Notes: a model not told the origin generated them from the letters alone. A stretch of 64,000 nucleotides of DNA from Henriciella marina (GCF_027213945.1 NZ_JAPWGW010000002.1:62001-126000), one strand, 5' to 3'; counted from the stretch's first letter, positions 37,577 through 47,440 are shown. Made by a program: numbers and translations.

Positions 37577-39816
37577 TTTGTCGTCTCCTCGATCCGCTCA
37601 ACACTCTCCACGACGGCGAGCGCCCGCAATGCGGCCCTTATGTGCTCGAGATGACGCAAGTCCTCAACCTCGATATCGAAGACAAGCTGAAGAAAGTCAG
37701 CGGCGCGCTCGCCGGTCTCGACGCGCGTGATATTGCCGCCAGCCTGCGCGACAGCCGAACACTGCAGCGCCATGACGCCAGGCTTGTTCACCGCCTGAAC
37801 ACTGATCCGGCCAACGGCCACGACGCCCTGTTTGGCAAGCTCATTCCAGCGCAGGTCAACCCAGAGATCCGGTCTATCTTCGAAAGCAGCAACCTGGCGG
37901 CAGAAAATCGTATGGACGACGAGGCCCTTCTCGGGTTCCCTCAGACCGATAATGCGGTCCCCTGGGATCGGGTGACAGCATTCGCCGAGATGCAAGGTAA
38001 CACCCGGCGTCAGATCCTCGCCTGCGATCATCTGGCTTGCGTGCTGGTCGTCTATCAAAGTGCGATCATGCGCATTCGCCTGTATCGGCTCATGACCCGG
38101 GAACGCGGCGCGAATGAAGTCACTCGTGTCATAGCGACCGCGCCCGATCGCTTCGGCAAGATCCTCGGCGGTCTCGAAATCCGCGCGCCGGGCTACACGC
38201 ACCATGTCGATTTCGAGCGGTTCAATGCCGGCACGTCTGAGATCCCTGTCCATCAGTGCCCGGCCCAGACGGACAAACTCGATCTGTTCGCGCCCCCTGA
38301 TCAGCCTGCGGATAGCAGACCGTGCACGCCCGGTTACCGTGAGCGCCTCCCAGCCGACCGTAGGTCGAGAGTCAGAACGCCGAAGGATTTCGACAACGTC
38401 CCCATTCTTGAGTTGCGTACGAAGCGTTCGATCGACGCCATTGATCTTCGCGCCGTCGCAAGTGTCGCCGACGGCCGTGTGAACCGCGTACGCAAAGTCG
38501 AGCGGCATCGCGCCCTTCGGCAGAATGATGAGCCGGCCCTTGGGCGTGAAGACAAACACATGCTCGCGGTACATCTCCAGCTTGGCGTGCTCGAGAAATT
38601 CATCGGGCTCTGCGCCATCGGCGAGAAGCTCACCGAATGCGCGCAGGTTTACGCTGGGGTCGAGGCCTGCAGCCTTGGACGATTCAATATCGAAGCCGTA
38701 TTCGCTGTTCTTATACGTCCAGTGCGCGGCAACGCCATGCTCGGCCGTCCGGTCCATTTCCTCGGTGCGGATCTGCAACTCTACGAGGCGGTTACCAGAG
38801 GCGCGAACGGTGGTGTGGATCGATGCGTAACCGTTCGGCTTCGGAACAGAAATGAAATCCCTGAAACGATCAGGCAGACACGCCCAGACCGTGTGAAATG
38901 CGCCCAACAGCTGATAGCACTCGCCGGTTTCGCGAACGATGACGCGGAACCCGAAAATATCTGCGACGTCGCGAAATGAAATCGACTTGCGCTCCAGCTT
39001 GCGCCAGATCGAATAGGGCTGCTTGCGGCGTCCCTTCACGCGTGCTGTAAGGCCTTGCTCAGCGACGACCTGCTTGATCGCAAAGCGAATGCGTTCAAGG
39101 TCGTCGGCATTCTCCGACATCAGCTCTTCGAGCTTTGCAACGATGCTGGCGCGCGCTTCCGGATTTACGTGATGGAAGCCGAGATCTTCCAGCTCGGATG
39201 CCACCTGGTAAAGACCCACGCGGCGAGCCAGCGGCGCATAGATTTCCAGCGTTTCGCCCGCAATCCGCCGCCGTGACTCTTCCTTCGGGATAAAGTGAAG
39301 CGTCCGCATATTGTGAAGCCGGTCAGCCAGCTTCACCAGCAGGACGCGGATATCGTTCACCGTCGCCAGGATGAATTTCTGGAAGTTCTCTGCTTGCTTG
39401 GATTGTTCGGACTTGTAGTCAAGCTTCCCAAGCTTGGTGACGCCATCGACGAGCTCAGCCACATCGCTGCCGAACCGGGTCTCAATCTCGTCCAGCGACA
39501 CATCGCAGTCTTCGACTGTGTCGTGGAGAAGCCCGGCCATGATCGTGCACTGGTCGAGCTGGATGCCGGCAATCAGCATCGCGACCTGCACAGGGTGTGA
39601 ATAGTAGGGATCGCCGGATTTGCGCAGCTGTTCGCCGTGCTTTTCTTTGGCAAAATCATACGCCTCGCCGAGACGTCTGGAATCTACTTCAGGATAATAG
39701 GCCCGGACCGCGTCGATCAGGTCATCGCGGGTTGGAATAACGGCGCGCGCACCAGCGTCGCGCCGCTCCATATTTGGGGGCGACCGATCAATGTGAGTGG
39801 CGGCCGCGCTGCTCAT
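37573..39816 (-). CDS. rsh: bifunctional (p)ppGpp synthetase/hydrolase Rsh
   Basis: A 747-residue RelA/SpoT homologue. The order is HD hydrolase domain (about 50-200; [14 protein letters not shown] and [11 protein letters not shown]), synthetase domain (about 240-380; [16 protein letters not shown] and DIFGFRVIV), TGS domain (about 410-470; [17 protein letters not shown]) and a C-terminal ACT domain. It makes and breaks (p)ppGpp in starvation. The hydrolase residues look intact, so it should act both ways. The gene follows rpoZ by 7 bases, and RNA polymerase omega is a ppGpp-binding partner in many bacteria. Confidence 0.96.
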   Translation of the reverse strand: MSSAAATHIDRSPPNMERRDAGARAVIPTRDDLIDAVRAYYPEVDSRRLGEAYDFAKEKHGEQLRKSGDPYYSHPVQVAMLIAGIQLDQCTIMAGLLHDTVEDCDVSLDEIETRFGSDVAELVDGVTKLGKLDYKSEQSKQAENFQKFILATVNDIRVLLVKLADRLHNMRTLHFIPKEESRRRIAGETLEIYAPLARRVGLYQVASELEDLGFHHVNPEARASIVAKLEELMSENADDLERIRFAIKQVVAEQGLTARVKGRRKQPYSIWRKLERKSISFRDVADIFGFRVIVRETGECYQLLGAFHTVWACLPDRFRDFISVPKPNGYASIHTTVRASGNRLVELQIRTEEMDRTAEHGVAAHWTYKNSEYGFDIESSKAAGLDPSVNLRAFGELLADGAEPDEFLEHAKLEMYREHVFVFTPKGRLIILPKGAMPLDFAYAVHTAVGDTCDGAKINGVDRTLRTQLKNGDVVEILRRSDSRPTVGWEALTVTGRARSAIRRLIRGREQIEFVRLGRALMDRDLRRAGIEPLEIDMVRVARRADFETAEDLAEAIGRGRYDTSDFIRAAFPGHEPIQANAHDRTLIDDQHASQMIAGEDLTPGVTLHLGECCHPIPGDRIIGLREPEKGLVVHTIFCRQVAAFEDRPDLWVDLRWNELAKQGVVAVGRISVQAVNKPGVMALQCSAVAQAGGNITRVETGERAADFLQLVFDIEVEDLRHLEHIRAALRALAVVESVERIEETTN

Positions 39817-39823
39817 TGCAGTA

Positions 39824-40174
39824 TCAGAAACGGTCGTCGCGGCCCGACTCCAGTTCGGCCTGGTAGGCGCGCATCACGTCTTCTTCGGTGGCCGCAGGCG
39901 CCGTCTCGAGCGCTGCGCGGTCTGCCTCACGCTCTTCTTCCTCGCCAGGACGGACTTCCTGGAGGTTGGCGATAAGCCCTTCGCGAACCACATCGAGGCT
40001 GACGGAGCGGTCAGCAATCTCGCGAAGGGAAATGACCGGATCCTTGTCGTTGTCGCGCTCGACAGTAATCGGCGAACCTTCGCGGATCATGCGTGCGCGC
40101 TGCGCAGCCAGAAGGATCAGGTCAAAACGGTTCGGGACCTGCTCGATACAATCTTCGACAGTTACTCGTGCCAT
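39824..40174 (-). CDS. rpoZ: RNA polymerase omega subunit
   Basis: A 116-residue omega subunit beginning [30 protein letters not shown], the family hallmark, with [14 protein letters not shown] in the middle. It supports assembly of the polymerase beta' subunit and part of the ppGpp site. The ATG at 40174 has AGGAG 9 bases before it; the longer frame to 40228 lacks support. It is the first gene of the seven-gene operon. A promoter candidate lies at 40200-40228. Confidence 0.95.
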   Translation of the reverse strand: MARVTVEDCIEQVPNRFDLILLAAQRARMIREGSPITVERDNDKDPVISLREIADRSVSLDVVREGLIANLQEVRPGEEEEREADRAALETAPAATEEDVMRAYQAELESGRDDRF

Positions 40175-40199
40175 ATGGGAAATCTCCTGATAGCCGCTC

Positions 40200-40228
40200 T
40201 TTATATGCGTTGCAGCACACCGATACAA
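40200..40228 (-). promoter_or_regulatory. sigma-70-type promoter candidate for rpoZ
   Basis: On the minus strand TTGTAT (-35) and TATAAA (-10) are spaced by 17 bases and end about 25 bases before the rpoZ ATG. The -35 box is weak and no transcription start is known. Confidence 0.35.
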
Positions 40229-40304
40229 CCCGTCACTTGCGGTCGCTGCAGTCCGGCGCTAGCCTTGTAATTATTTCTCTATGACTTTGATTTCTGGTTT
40301 AAAA

Positions 40305-40877
40305 ATGGCATTCTATAAAGACGAACGACTGATGTTGTTCATTGATGGCGCAAGCCTCTACACTACCTCTCGATCGCTTGAGATTGAAATCGACTTCCGC
40401 AAATTGCTGGCTGAATTCAGAAATCGCGGCAGGCTGCTGCGCGCCAATTACTACACGACCATTGTTGAGGGCGAAGACTACAGCCCGGTCAGACCGCTCG
40501 TCGACTGGCTCAGCTACAATGGCTACAACGTCATCCACAAAGCAGCGCGTGAATTCACTGACCGCGAGGGCCGTCGCCGGGTCCGTGGCAATATGAATGT
40601 CGAGATCGCTGTCGATATGATGGCGGCGGCGAGCACGGTTGACCACATCGTTCTCTTTGCAGGCGACAGCGACTTCCGCAGGCTTGTCGAAATGGTAAAG
40701 GCGCAGGGATGCCGCGTCACCGTTGTCTCATCTGCCAAGACACAACCGCAGACGATTGGAGACGAGCTTCGCCGCGAGGCCGATATATTCATCGACCTTG
40801 AAGACCTGTCAGACCTGATCGGGCGGCCTCGCTCTGGAACGTCCGAGCGCGCGGTGTCTTATTCAGACGATGACTGA
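40305..40877 (+). CDS. NYN-domain putative ribonuclease (LabA/DUF88-like)
   Basis: A 190-residue NYN protein with the PIN-like fold. Catalytic acidic residues are in LFIDGASLY near the N-terminus and in LFAGDSDFRRLVEMVKAQGCRV. It probably cuts RNA. The start is uncertain: ATG at 40305 (MAFYKDER) or 40281, neither with a strong ribosome site. Its stop overlaps the start of the uracil-DNA glycosylase gene by 8 bases, so the two are translated together. It diverges from rpoZ. Confidence 0.82.
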   Translation: MAFYKDERLMLFIDGASLYTTSRSLEIEIDFRKLLAEFRNRGRLLRANYYTTIVEGEDYSPVRPLVDWLSYNGYNVIHKAAREFTDREGRRRVRGNMNVEIAVDMMAAASTVDHIVLFAGDSDFRRLVEMVKAQGCRVTVVSSAKTQPQTIGDELRREADIFIDLEDLSDLIGRPRSGTSERAVSYSDDD

Positions 40878-41523
40878 TCAGAACGCCTTCCCGCCTGAAG
40901 CACCGCTGAATTGCGAACTTTGCCCGCGCCTCGTGGCCTATCGGTCACAGAACCGGCTCAACCATCCCGGCTGGTTCAATGCGCCCGTTCCGTCATTCGG
41001 TGACGATAATGCAAGCCTGCTCGTTATCGGCCTCGCCCCCGGCGTGACCGGTGCCAACAAGACAGGGCGCCCATTCACCGGCGACTGGGCCGGCGACCTT
41101 CTCTACGCCACGCTCGGCAAGTTCGGCTTCAGCGAGGGTGAATACCAGGCCCGGCCCGATGATGGGCTGGTCCTGAAAGATGCAATGATCACGAATGCCG
41201 TGAGGTGTGTGCCGCCAAAGAACAAGCCGGTGGGCGCCGAGATCAACACTTGCCGTGATTATCTGACGTCGCGCATCGATGCTCTGCCGAACGCGAAGGT
41301 CTTGCTCTGCCTCGGCAAGATTTCGCACGACTCAACGCTGCGCGCTTTTGATCTGAAGCTGAAGGATCACCCGTTCGGTCATGGCAGCGAGTATCGCCTG
41401 CCTGACAATCGGATCCTGTTGTCGAGCTATCATTGCTCGCGCTACAATACGAATACCGGACGCCTGACGACGGCGATGTTTGAAGATGTCTTTGCACGGG
41501 CGAATGAGCTTCTCGGCCGCTGA
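40870..41523 (+). CDS. uracil-DNA glycosylase, family 5 (UDGb type)
   Basis: A 217-residue glycosylase that removes uracil or other damaged bases from DNA. Motif A reads GLAPGVTGANKTGRPFTGD and motif B SSYHCSRYNTNTGRLT, both matching UDGb rather than the Ung type. A Cys-x-x-Cys (CELCPRL) near the N-terminus and later cysteines could bind an iron-sulfur cluster. The Cys in YHCSR replaces the Pro often seen there. It overlaps the NYN gene by 8 bases. Confidence 0.88.
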   Translation: MTDQNAFPPEAPLNCELCPRLVAYRSQNRLNHPGWFNAPVPSFGDDNASLLVIGLAPGVTGANKTGRPFTGDWAGDLLYATLGKFGFSEGEYQARPDDGLVLKDAMITNAVRCVPPKNKPVGAEINTCRDYLTSRIDALPNAKVLLCLGKISHDSTLRAFDLKLKDHPFGHGSEYRLPDNRILLSSYHCSRYNTNTGRLTTAMFEDVFARANELLGR

Positions 41524-41618
41524 GCGGTAATCCTTCAACAGCTAATCGCTGCGCAGGACTAGGAGAGCTGATGTTCGCGCTCGTATGATCGGCATGATTC
41601 GGTCTAGACGAGGTGGTC

Positions 41619-43616
41619 ATGACAGGCTCCAATCAAGCACAACTGTTCGACGACGTTCCAGCAGACACATCCGGCTACTCAGCCAAGGATATCGAAGTCC
41701 TTGAAGGGCTCGAACCTGTCCGCAAACGTCCGGGCATGTATATCGGCGGCACGGATGAGCGCGCCTATCACCATCTCTTTGCCGAAGTTCTCGACAATTC
41801 GATGGACGAGGCCGTGGCCGGCCACGCGAATCGGATCGAGGTACGCCTCGATGCGGACGGCTTCCTGACGGTCACCGACAATGGTCGCGGCATCCCGATC
41901 GATCCGCATCCGAAATTCCCGGACAAATCGGCCCTCGAAGTCATCATGTGCACGCTCCATGCGGGCGGCAAATTCTCTGACAAGGCCTATGCGACGGCTG
42001 GCGGCCTGCACGGGGTCGGCATCTCGGTCGTGAACGCACTCTCGGAACGGGTCGAGGTCGAGGTCGCCCGTGACCGCAAGCTCTACGTTCAGGTCTTTGA
42101 GCGTGGGCAGGTTATGTCTCCGGTCGAGCTGAAAGGCGCTGCCCCGAACCGTCGTGGCACAAGTGTGCGCTTCCGTCCCGACGTCGAAATCTTCGGCGAC
42201 AAGCTCCGCTTCCGCCCGTCCCGCCTTTTCCAGATGGCCCGGTCCAAGGCCTATCTGTATCGCGGTGTCGAAGTGCGCTGGTCCTGCGACCCGTCACTCC
42301 TGCCTGAGGATTCCAAGATCCCGGCAGAAGCCACCCTCACCTATCCCAATGGTCTTGCCGACCAGCTGGAGGAGGTTTTCAAGGGCAAAGCGACCATTAC
42401 GAATGAAGCCTTTTCAGGCCTCGTTGAGACCGATGAAGGCAAGGTCGAATGGGCGATCGCCTGGACGGCTGCCGGCTTTGGCGAAGCCGACGGCTTCTCG
42501 CGCTCTTACTGTAATACTATTCCGACGCCCGATGGCGGCACGCATGAAGCGGGCCTTCGTTCTGCCATTACAAAAGGTCTGCGCAATTACGGCGAGCTGA
42601 CAGGTCAGAAGAAGGCGACTGCGATCACCGCCGATGATGTCATGTCCTATGCTGGCATCCTGCTATCGGTCTTCATTCGCGGGCCAGAATTTGTCGGCCA
42701 GACCAAGGACAAGCTATCGACTGCGGCGGCCTTCCGACTGGTCGAGAACGCCGTGCGCGACCGGTTCGATCACTGGCTTGCGGGTAGCCCGAAAGAGGCC
42801 GACAAGCTTCTCAATTGGGCAATGGAGCGTGCCGACGAGCGCGCCAAGCGCCGCAAGGACAAGGAAGTCGCCCGCAAGTCCGCAACACGCAGGCTTCGTC
42901 TTCCTGGGAAACTTGCCGACTGTTCGGCAAATTCCGGCGATACAGAGCTCTTCATTGTCGAAGGCGACTCTGCTGGTGGCACGGCGAAGACCGCGCGCGA
43001 CCGGAAGATGCAGGCCATTCTCCCGTTGCGCGGCAAGATCCTCAACGTCGCATCCGCGTCCGTCGACAAGCTCGAAAAGAACCAGGAACTCGCAGACCTG
43101 ATGCTGGCGCTCGGCACGGGCCTCAAGACGCGCTTCAGTCTCGACGATCTTCGTTATGAGCGCGTCATCATCATGACTGACGCTGATGTTGACGGGGCAC
43201 ACATTGCATCGCTGCTCATCACCTTCTTCTATCAGATGACGCCTGGCCTGATCGAGAGCGGCCGTCTCTATATGGCGATGCCGCCGCTCTATCGTCTCAG
43301 CCACAAGGGGAAGTCGGTCTATGCGATGGACGACGCGCAGAAGGCAGAGCTCATCGCGTCGGAATTTAAGAACAGCGAAAAGGTCGAAATCGGCCGCTTC
43401 AAGGGTCTCGGTGAGATGAATGCCTCACAGCTCAAAGAAACCACGATGGATCCGAAATCACGCACACTCGCGCGTATCACCCTACCAGATTCCATGGACG
43501 AGCTGACCGAGATGAAGCCTGCCGAACTCATCGACACGCTGATGGGCCGCAAGGCCGAGCACCGCTTCAAGTTCATCCAGGACAATGCGCAATTCGCCTC
43601 TGAACTCGATATCTGA
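41619..43616 (+). CDS. parE: DNA topoisomerase IV subunit B
   Basis: A 665-residue ATPase subunit of topoisomerase IV. It has the GHKL ATP site (EVLDNSMDEAVAGH, TDNGRGIPID, GGLHGVGISVVNAL) and the TOPRIM domain (EGDSAGGTAK, DADVDGAHIASLL). A GAGG site lies five bases before the ATG at 41619; a GTG six bases upstream is less likely. The partner parC is on the other strand 8 kb away. An imperfect hairpin follows the stop (43623-43645), without a T-tract. Confidence 0.96.
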   Translation: MTGSNQAQLFDDVPADTSGYSAKDIEVLEGLEPVRKRPGMYIGGTDERAYHHLFAEVLDNSMDEAVAGHANRIEVRLDADGFLTVTDNGRGIPIDPHPKFPDKSALEVIMCTLHAGGKFSDKAYATAGGLHGVGISVVNALSERVEVEVARDRKLYVQVFERGQVMSPVELKGAAPNRRGTSVRFRPDVEIFGDKLRFRPSRLFQMARSKAYLYRGVEVRWSCDPSLLPEDSKIPAEATLTYPNGLADQLEEVFKGKATITNEAFSGLVETDEGKVEWAIAWTAAGFGEADGFSRSYCNTIPTPDGGTHEAGLRSAITKGLRNYGELTGQKKATAITADDVMSYAGILLSVFIRGPEFVGQTKDKLSTAAAFRLVENAVRDRFDHWLAGSPKEADKLLNWAMERADERAKRRKDKEVARKSATRRLRLPGKLADCSANSGDTELFIVEGDSAGGTAKTARDRKMQAILPLRGKILNVASASVDKLEKNQELADLMLALGTGLKTRFSLDDLRYERVIIMTDADVDGAHIASLLITFFYQMTPGLIESGRLYMAMPPLYRLSHKGKSVYAMDDAQKAELIASEFKNSEKVEIGRFKGLGEMNASQLKETTMDPKSRTLARITLPDSMDELTEMKPAELIDTLMGRKAEHRFKFIQDNAQFASELDI

Positions 43617-43724
43617 GGATTTAGGCGCCGCGCTGGCGTAAATCTTGCGGGCCAGACAAGGGTTTCTTCACCCCCCTCCGGTATAGGCCGGGCCAATGGG
43701 TGACCCTGGTTTGGACGCAGGCTA

Positions 43725-44630
43725 ATGAGTATTCACTGGCAATATGTTCGGCACGACAAGCTGGACGCGAACCTTCTGGAGGCTGAGCACAGCCTGCATC
43801 AGTCGCCGCTATTCTGCGACGCATCACTTGCGGCGCTGCTTGACGCCTACCCGCGTGACAGGCTCGGCATCTGGACCTTTGGCGAACAGGTAGAAGGCGA
43901 TGAGAAGCCTATATTCGGCACTGCGAACGATTTGAACGGTGAAGAAATCCTGGAGGCCGTGAAGAAGGGACGCATATGGCTCAACCTTCGCGCCACCAAC
44001 GAGCTTGTGTCCTACTATGCCGACACGGCCCAGAATATCTTCGACAGCCTGCAATCGCGTATCGGCCAGCGAATCATCAAGCGCGATATGAGCGTTCTTA
44101 TCTCGTCACCCGGAATTCATGTTCATTATCATCTGGATATTCCGCTGGTGGCGCTTCTCCAGGTGCGTGGCACGAAGACCCTTTACCTCTATCCTGAGAC
44201 AGAGAGATTCGCGCCGACGGAGCGCCTTGAAGCAATTGCGCTCGGCGAAGGCGACGAAAGCCTCTACTTCGAAAACGACTTTGAACATCACGGCCAGCCA
44301 TTTGAGTTAAAACCCGGGCAAGGTATCTCGTGGCCTCAGAATGCGCCGCACCGGGTCCAGAATGGCGACATGATGAATGTCTCGCTTTCGTGTGAGTTCA
44401 TGACATGGCCCGCCCTGTTCCGGGCCAACGCTCTTTACGCCAATGGGCGTTTGCGACGCGCGTTCGGGGCGAAGCCGGGTCGTCCGCAGGGCGTCGTTCC
44501 GGCAACGTTCGGCAAGGTTGCACTTGCGCGCGTTTTCAAGACGTTTGAGCGTGCAGAAGCGGTGCCCGAACCACATCGCCCTGCTTTTACGCTAGATCTC
44601 AATTGCCCGGGCGCTGTCAGACCGATCTGA
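43725..44630 (+). CDS. JmjC/cupin-like Fe(II)-dioxygenase-like protein
   Basis: A 301-residue protein of unknown role. A double-stranded beta-helix is indicated by H-x-D at residues 136-138 (VHYHLDIPLVALLQVRG) and a later His209 (NAPHRVQN), which together form the HxD...H iron triad of JmjC-type 2-oxoglutarate oxygenases. The region after residue 255 is basic and helical. It could hydroxylate a protein side chain, but that is inference. It follows parE by 108 bases and does not look like part of a longer operon. Confidence 0.6.
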   Translation: MSIHWQYVRHDKLDANLLEAEHSLHQSPLFCDASLAALLDAYPRDRLGIWTFGEQVEGDEKPIFGTANDLNGEEILEAVKKGRIWLNLRATNELVSYYADTAQNIFDSLQSRIGQRIIKRDMSVLISSPGIHVHYHLDIPLVALLQVRGTKTLYLYPETERFAPTERLEAIALGEGDESLYFENDFEHHGQPFELKPGQGISWPQNAPHRVQNGDMMNVSLSCEFMTWPALFRANALYANGRLRRAFGAKPGRPQGVVPATFGKVALARVFKTFERAEAVPEPHRPAFTLDLNCPGAVRPI

Positions 44631-44749
44631 TCAGAACGCTCTCCCTCGACGGTTGATATTTCCGGATCAATGTTTTCGCCAGCATTGAAAGAACCCGCAA
44701 ACAGGTCACAATAGTCTCCAGATACGGAAATTCCGGCTGAGGGGTTGAT

Positions 44750-46168
44750 ATGAAAATTGCGATGCGTCTGGCAGTGGCTCTGTCCGCTGCGACCTTCCTC
44801 ACCGCATGTAGCGGCGGAGAGAGCAGCGAGAACGACACCACTGACGATAAGGCTGAAGCGTTCGATCGCGACCCTTATCCATCGACCTATACCCCCTACC
44901 CGTCCGGTGCAGTGCTTCTTCAGAACGCGACCGTCTATGACGGGGTCGGGAACGTCTTCGAGAACTATGACGTCCTTCTGGAAGGCGGCAATATTGCTGG
45001 CTTGGGCGAGGATCTGGACGCTGGCGACGATGTTGAAGTGATCGACGCGTCGGGCAAGTTCGTCACCCCGGGCATCATCGACAACCATTCCCACCTCGGC
45101 GTCTATCCGTCGCCAGGCGTTAGCGCCCATCAGGACGGCAACGAAATATCGGGCCCTGTGACTGCAGAAGTCTGGGCCGAACATGGCGTCTGGCCTCAGG
45201 ATCCTGGCTTTACCCGCGCGCTCGCAGGCGGCGTCACGTCGATGCAGATCCTGCCTGGCTCGGCCAACCTGTTTGGCGGGCGCGGCGTCACCCTGAAAAA
45301 TGTGCTCTCCCGCACGGTACAAGGCATGAAATTTCCGGATGCACCTTACACGCTGAAAATGGCATGCGGCGAAAACCCTAAGCGCGTCTACGGATATGGC
45401 GGCGGGCGCTTTCCAGGCGGCGCCCCCTACTCGCGCATGGGTAATGTTGCCGGGTATCGAAACTCCTGGATCGAGGCCAAGGCCTATCGGGAAAAGTGGG
45501 ATGCGTGGGAAGCAGACGGCGGCGACATGCCGACTCGCAACCTTGAGCTCGATACGCTCTCAGGCGTGCTGGACGGCGACATCCTCGTTCACATGCATTG
45601 CTACCGCGCCGACGAAATGGCGCAGGTCATCGATATGTCCGAGGAGTTTGGCTACGAAGTCACTTCCTTCCACCATGCGGTGGAAAGCTACAAGATTGCC
45701 GACCTGCTGGCCGAGAAGAACATCTGTTCATCCATGTGGGCCGACTGGTGGGGCTTCAAGATGGAAGCCTATGACGGCATCCGAGAGAACATCCCTCTCG
45801 TCCATCACGCGGGCGCTTGCGCGATCGTTCACTCTGACAGCGATATCGGCATCCAGCGCCTAAATCAGGAAGCGGCCAAGGCGCTCGCAGATGGCCGTCG
45901 CGCAGGTATCGAGATTTCTGACGCTGATGCGTGGACATGGCTCTCCGCCAATCCGGCAAAGTCGCTCGGTATCTTCGATCAGACTGGCTCTCTTGAGATT
46001 GGCAAGGATGCAGACGTCGTTCTGTGGAATGGCGACCCTTTCAGCTCCTATTCGAACGCTGAACGCGTCTATATCGACGGCGCGCTCATGTTCGACCTTG
46101 AGCAGCCAGACTTCACCCCCGTCACAGATTTCGAGCTTGGCCAGCCTGGCGAAGGAGACCTGAAATGA
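44750..46168 (+). CDS. amidohydrolase, lipoprotein
   Basis: A 472-residue metal-dependent hydrolase with a lipoprotein signal (LTACSGG, lipidated Cys20). The amidohydrolase TIM barrel carries HxH in PGIIDNHSHLGV, further His in VHMHCYR and SFHHAVES, and the Asp in IVHSDSDIG, so the metal site is complete. The C-terminal beta-part is GKDADVVLWNGDPFSSYS. It resembles imidazolonepropionase-like amidohydrolases that act on cyclic amides or peptides. It is probably periplasmic. It overlaps the next gene, a paralogue, by 4 bases (ATGA). Confidence 0.88.
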   Translation: MKIAMRLAVALSAATFLTACSGGESSENDTTDDKAEAFDRDPYPSTYTPYPSGAVLLQNATVYDGVGNVFENYDVLLEGGNIAGLGEDLDAGDDVEVIDASGKFVTPGIIDNHSHLGVYPSPGVSAHQDGNEISGPVTAEVWAEHGVWPQDPGFTRALAGGVTSMQILPGSANLFGGRGVTLKNVLSRTVQGMKFPDAPYTLKMACGENPKRVYGYGGGRFPGGAPYSRMGNVAGYRNSWIEAKAYREKWDAWEADGGDMPTRNLELDTLSGVLDGDILVHMHCYRADEMAQVIDMSEEFGYEVTSFHHAVESYKIADLLAEKNICSSMWADWWGFKMEAYDGIRENIPLVHHAGACAIVHSDSDIGIQRLNQEAAKALADGRRAGIEISDADAWTWLSANPAKSLGIFDQTGSLEIGKDADVVLWNGDPFSSYSNAERVYIDGALMFDLEQPDFTPVTDFELGQPGEGDLK

Positions 46169-47430
46169 TCTTCAAATTCGCAGCAATTGCCGCGTTTACC
46201 TCGCTCGCTGTTTCTAGCGCGCTCGCACAAAACCTCGCTATCCAGAACGCAACCCTTTTTGACGGTGAGACGGTTCGCGAGGATGCGACCCTCGTCATCC
46301 GCGACGGAACCGTGGTGGCCTGGGCCGATGCAGATCAGCTTCCTTCGGGCCTTGAGACCATCGACGCAGAGGGCGCATGGGTTACACCCGGTATCTTTTC
46401 GGCGTTTTCGCAAGTCGGAATCGTCGAAGTTGGCGCAGAAGACTCAACCAACGACACCTCAGCAGGCCAGTCAGCTTTCGGCGCTGCCCTTGATCTGAGC
46501 GACGGCTTCAATCCCCGTGCGACAAGTATCGACATCACCCGTATCGAAGGCGTCACCCGAATGGCTGTGGCTCCAAGTCTTGGCGCCTCACTCTTCGGCG
46601 GCCAGGGCTTCATCGCAACGACAACCGGAGAGCCCGGTTCAGTCATCGAGCGGCGCGCTTTCACCTTCATCAATCTTGGCGAGGGCGGGGCTAGCGTGTC
46701 TGGTGGCTCACGACCTGCCGCTTGGGCGACACTTCGCGCTGCGTTTGGTGACGCAAGAGCCTTTCCGACGCGCTACCTCGCGCACAGCGAAGGCGACGCG
46801 TTGGGCCGCATGGATGCCGAAGCCTTCACACGGGCGGCCCGCGGTGATCAACTCATGCTTATTGCTGTGAGCCGAGAGAGCGATATCCGCGAAGTCATAT
46901 CGCTGAAGAAAACGATGTCGAACCTTCAGATCGTACTGGTTGGTGCTCAAGAAGGCTGGATGGCGGCAGAAGAGCTGGCTGAAGCGAACATCCCGGTTAT
47001 CATTGATCCGTATGATAACCTGCCCAGCAGCTTCGCTCAGCTAGGCGCGACTCAGCAGAACGCGGCACGGCTTATCGAAGCCGGCGTCACGACAGCCTTC
47101 GCCCATCTGGACAGCAGCAGCCATCAGGCGCGCCTCGTTTTGCAAAGTGCAGGCAACGCCGTTGGTAGCGGTGTTGATCACACCGACGCTCTGCGTGCGA
47201 TCACATCCGTTCCAGCTGAGATCTTCGGCATTGATGGCGCTGGTCGTCTCACGGCGGGTGGCCTGGGCGACCTCGTCATCTGGGACGGCGATCCGCTGGA
47301 AGTCGCGAGTGCGCCAGTCCGCATCTTTATCGATGGCGTGGAACAGTCGCTCGAAAGCCGCCAGACGAAGCTGCGCGACCGCTACTTGGCCGTTGATGAA
47401 AGCGAACGACCTATGGCCTACAAACGCTGA
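46165..47430 (+). CDS. amidohydrolase paralogue lacking the metal-binding histidines
   Basis: A 421-residue secreted protein with a signal peptide (residues 1-21) and the amidohydrolase fold, a paralogue of the gene before it. Where active enzymes have HxH it reads PGIFSAFSQVG, and the other His ligands are also missing; the C-terminal GLGDLVIWDGDPLEVAS is kept. It therefore looks inactive as a metal hydrolase and may serve as a partner or a carrier for the upstream enzyme. The pair is coupled by an ATGA overlap. Its stop codon abuts the Nudix stop in a palindrome. Confidence 0.85.
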   Translation: MIFKFAAIAAFTSLAVSSALAQNLAIQNATLFDGETVREDATLVIRDGTVVAWADADQLPSGLETIDAEGAWVTPGIFSAFSQVGIVEVGAEDSTNDTSAGQSAFGAALDLSDGFNPRATSIDITRIEGVTRMAVAPSLGASLFGGQGFIATTTGEPGSVIERRAFTFINLGEGGASVSGGSRPAAWATLRAAFGDARAFPTRYLAHSEGDALGRMDAEAFTRAARGDQLMLIAVSRESDIREVISLKKTMSNLQIVLVGAQEGWMAAEELAEANIPVIIDPYDNLPSSFAQLGATQQNAARLIEAGVTTAFAHLDSSSHQARLVLQSAGNAVGSGVDHTDALRAITSVPAEIFGIDGAGRLTAGGLGDLVIWDGDPLEVASAPVRIFIDGVEQSLESRQTKLRDRYLAVDESERPMAYKR

Positions 47431-47440
47431 TCAGCGTTTG
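47421..47440. repeat. 20-bp perfect palindrome across two abutting stop codons
   Basis: CAAACGCTGA followed by its exact reverse complement TCAGCGTTTG. The amidohydrolase paralogue ends with AAA CGC TGA and the Nudix gene, on the other strand, ends with the same codons, so both proteins end Lys-Arg. There is no base between the stops. The palindrome could act as a two-way hairpin. Confidence 0.8.

Noticed and set aside
37642-38979. 445-codon open frame opposite rsh
   Set aside because: Antisense shadow of rsh; no recognisable domain and no start signal.
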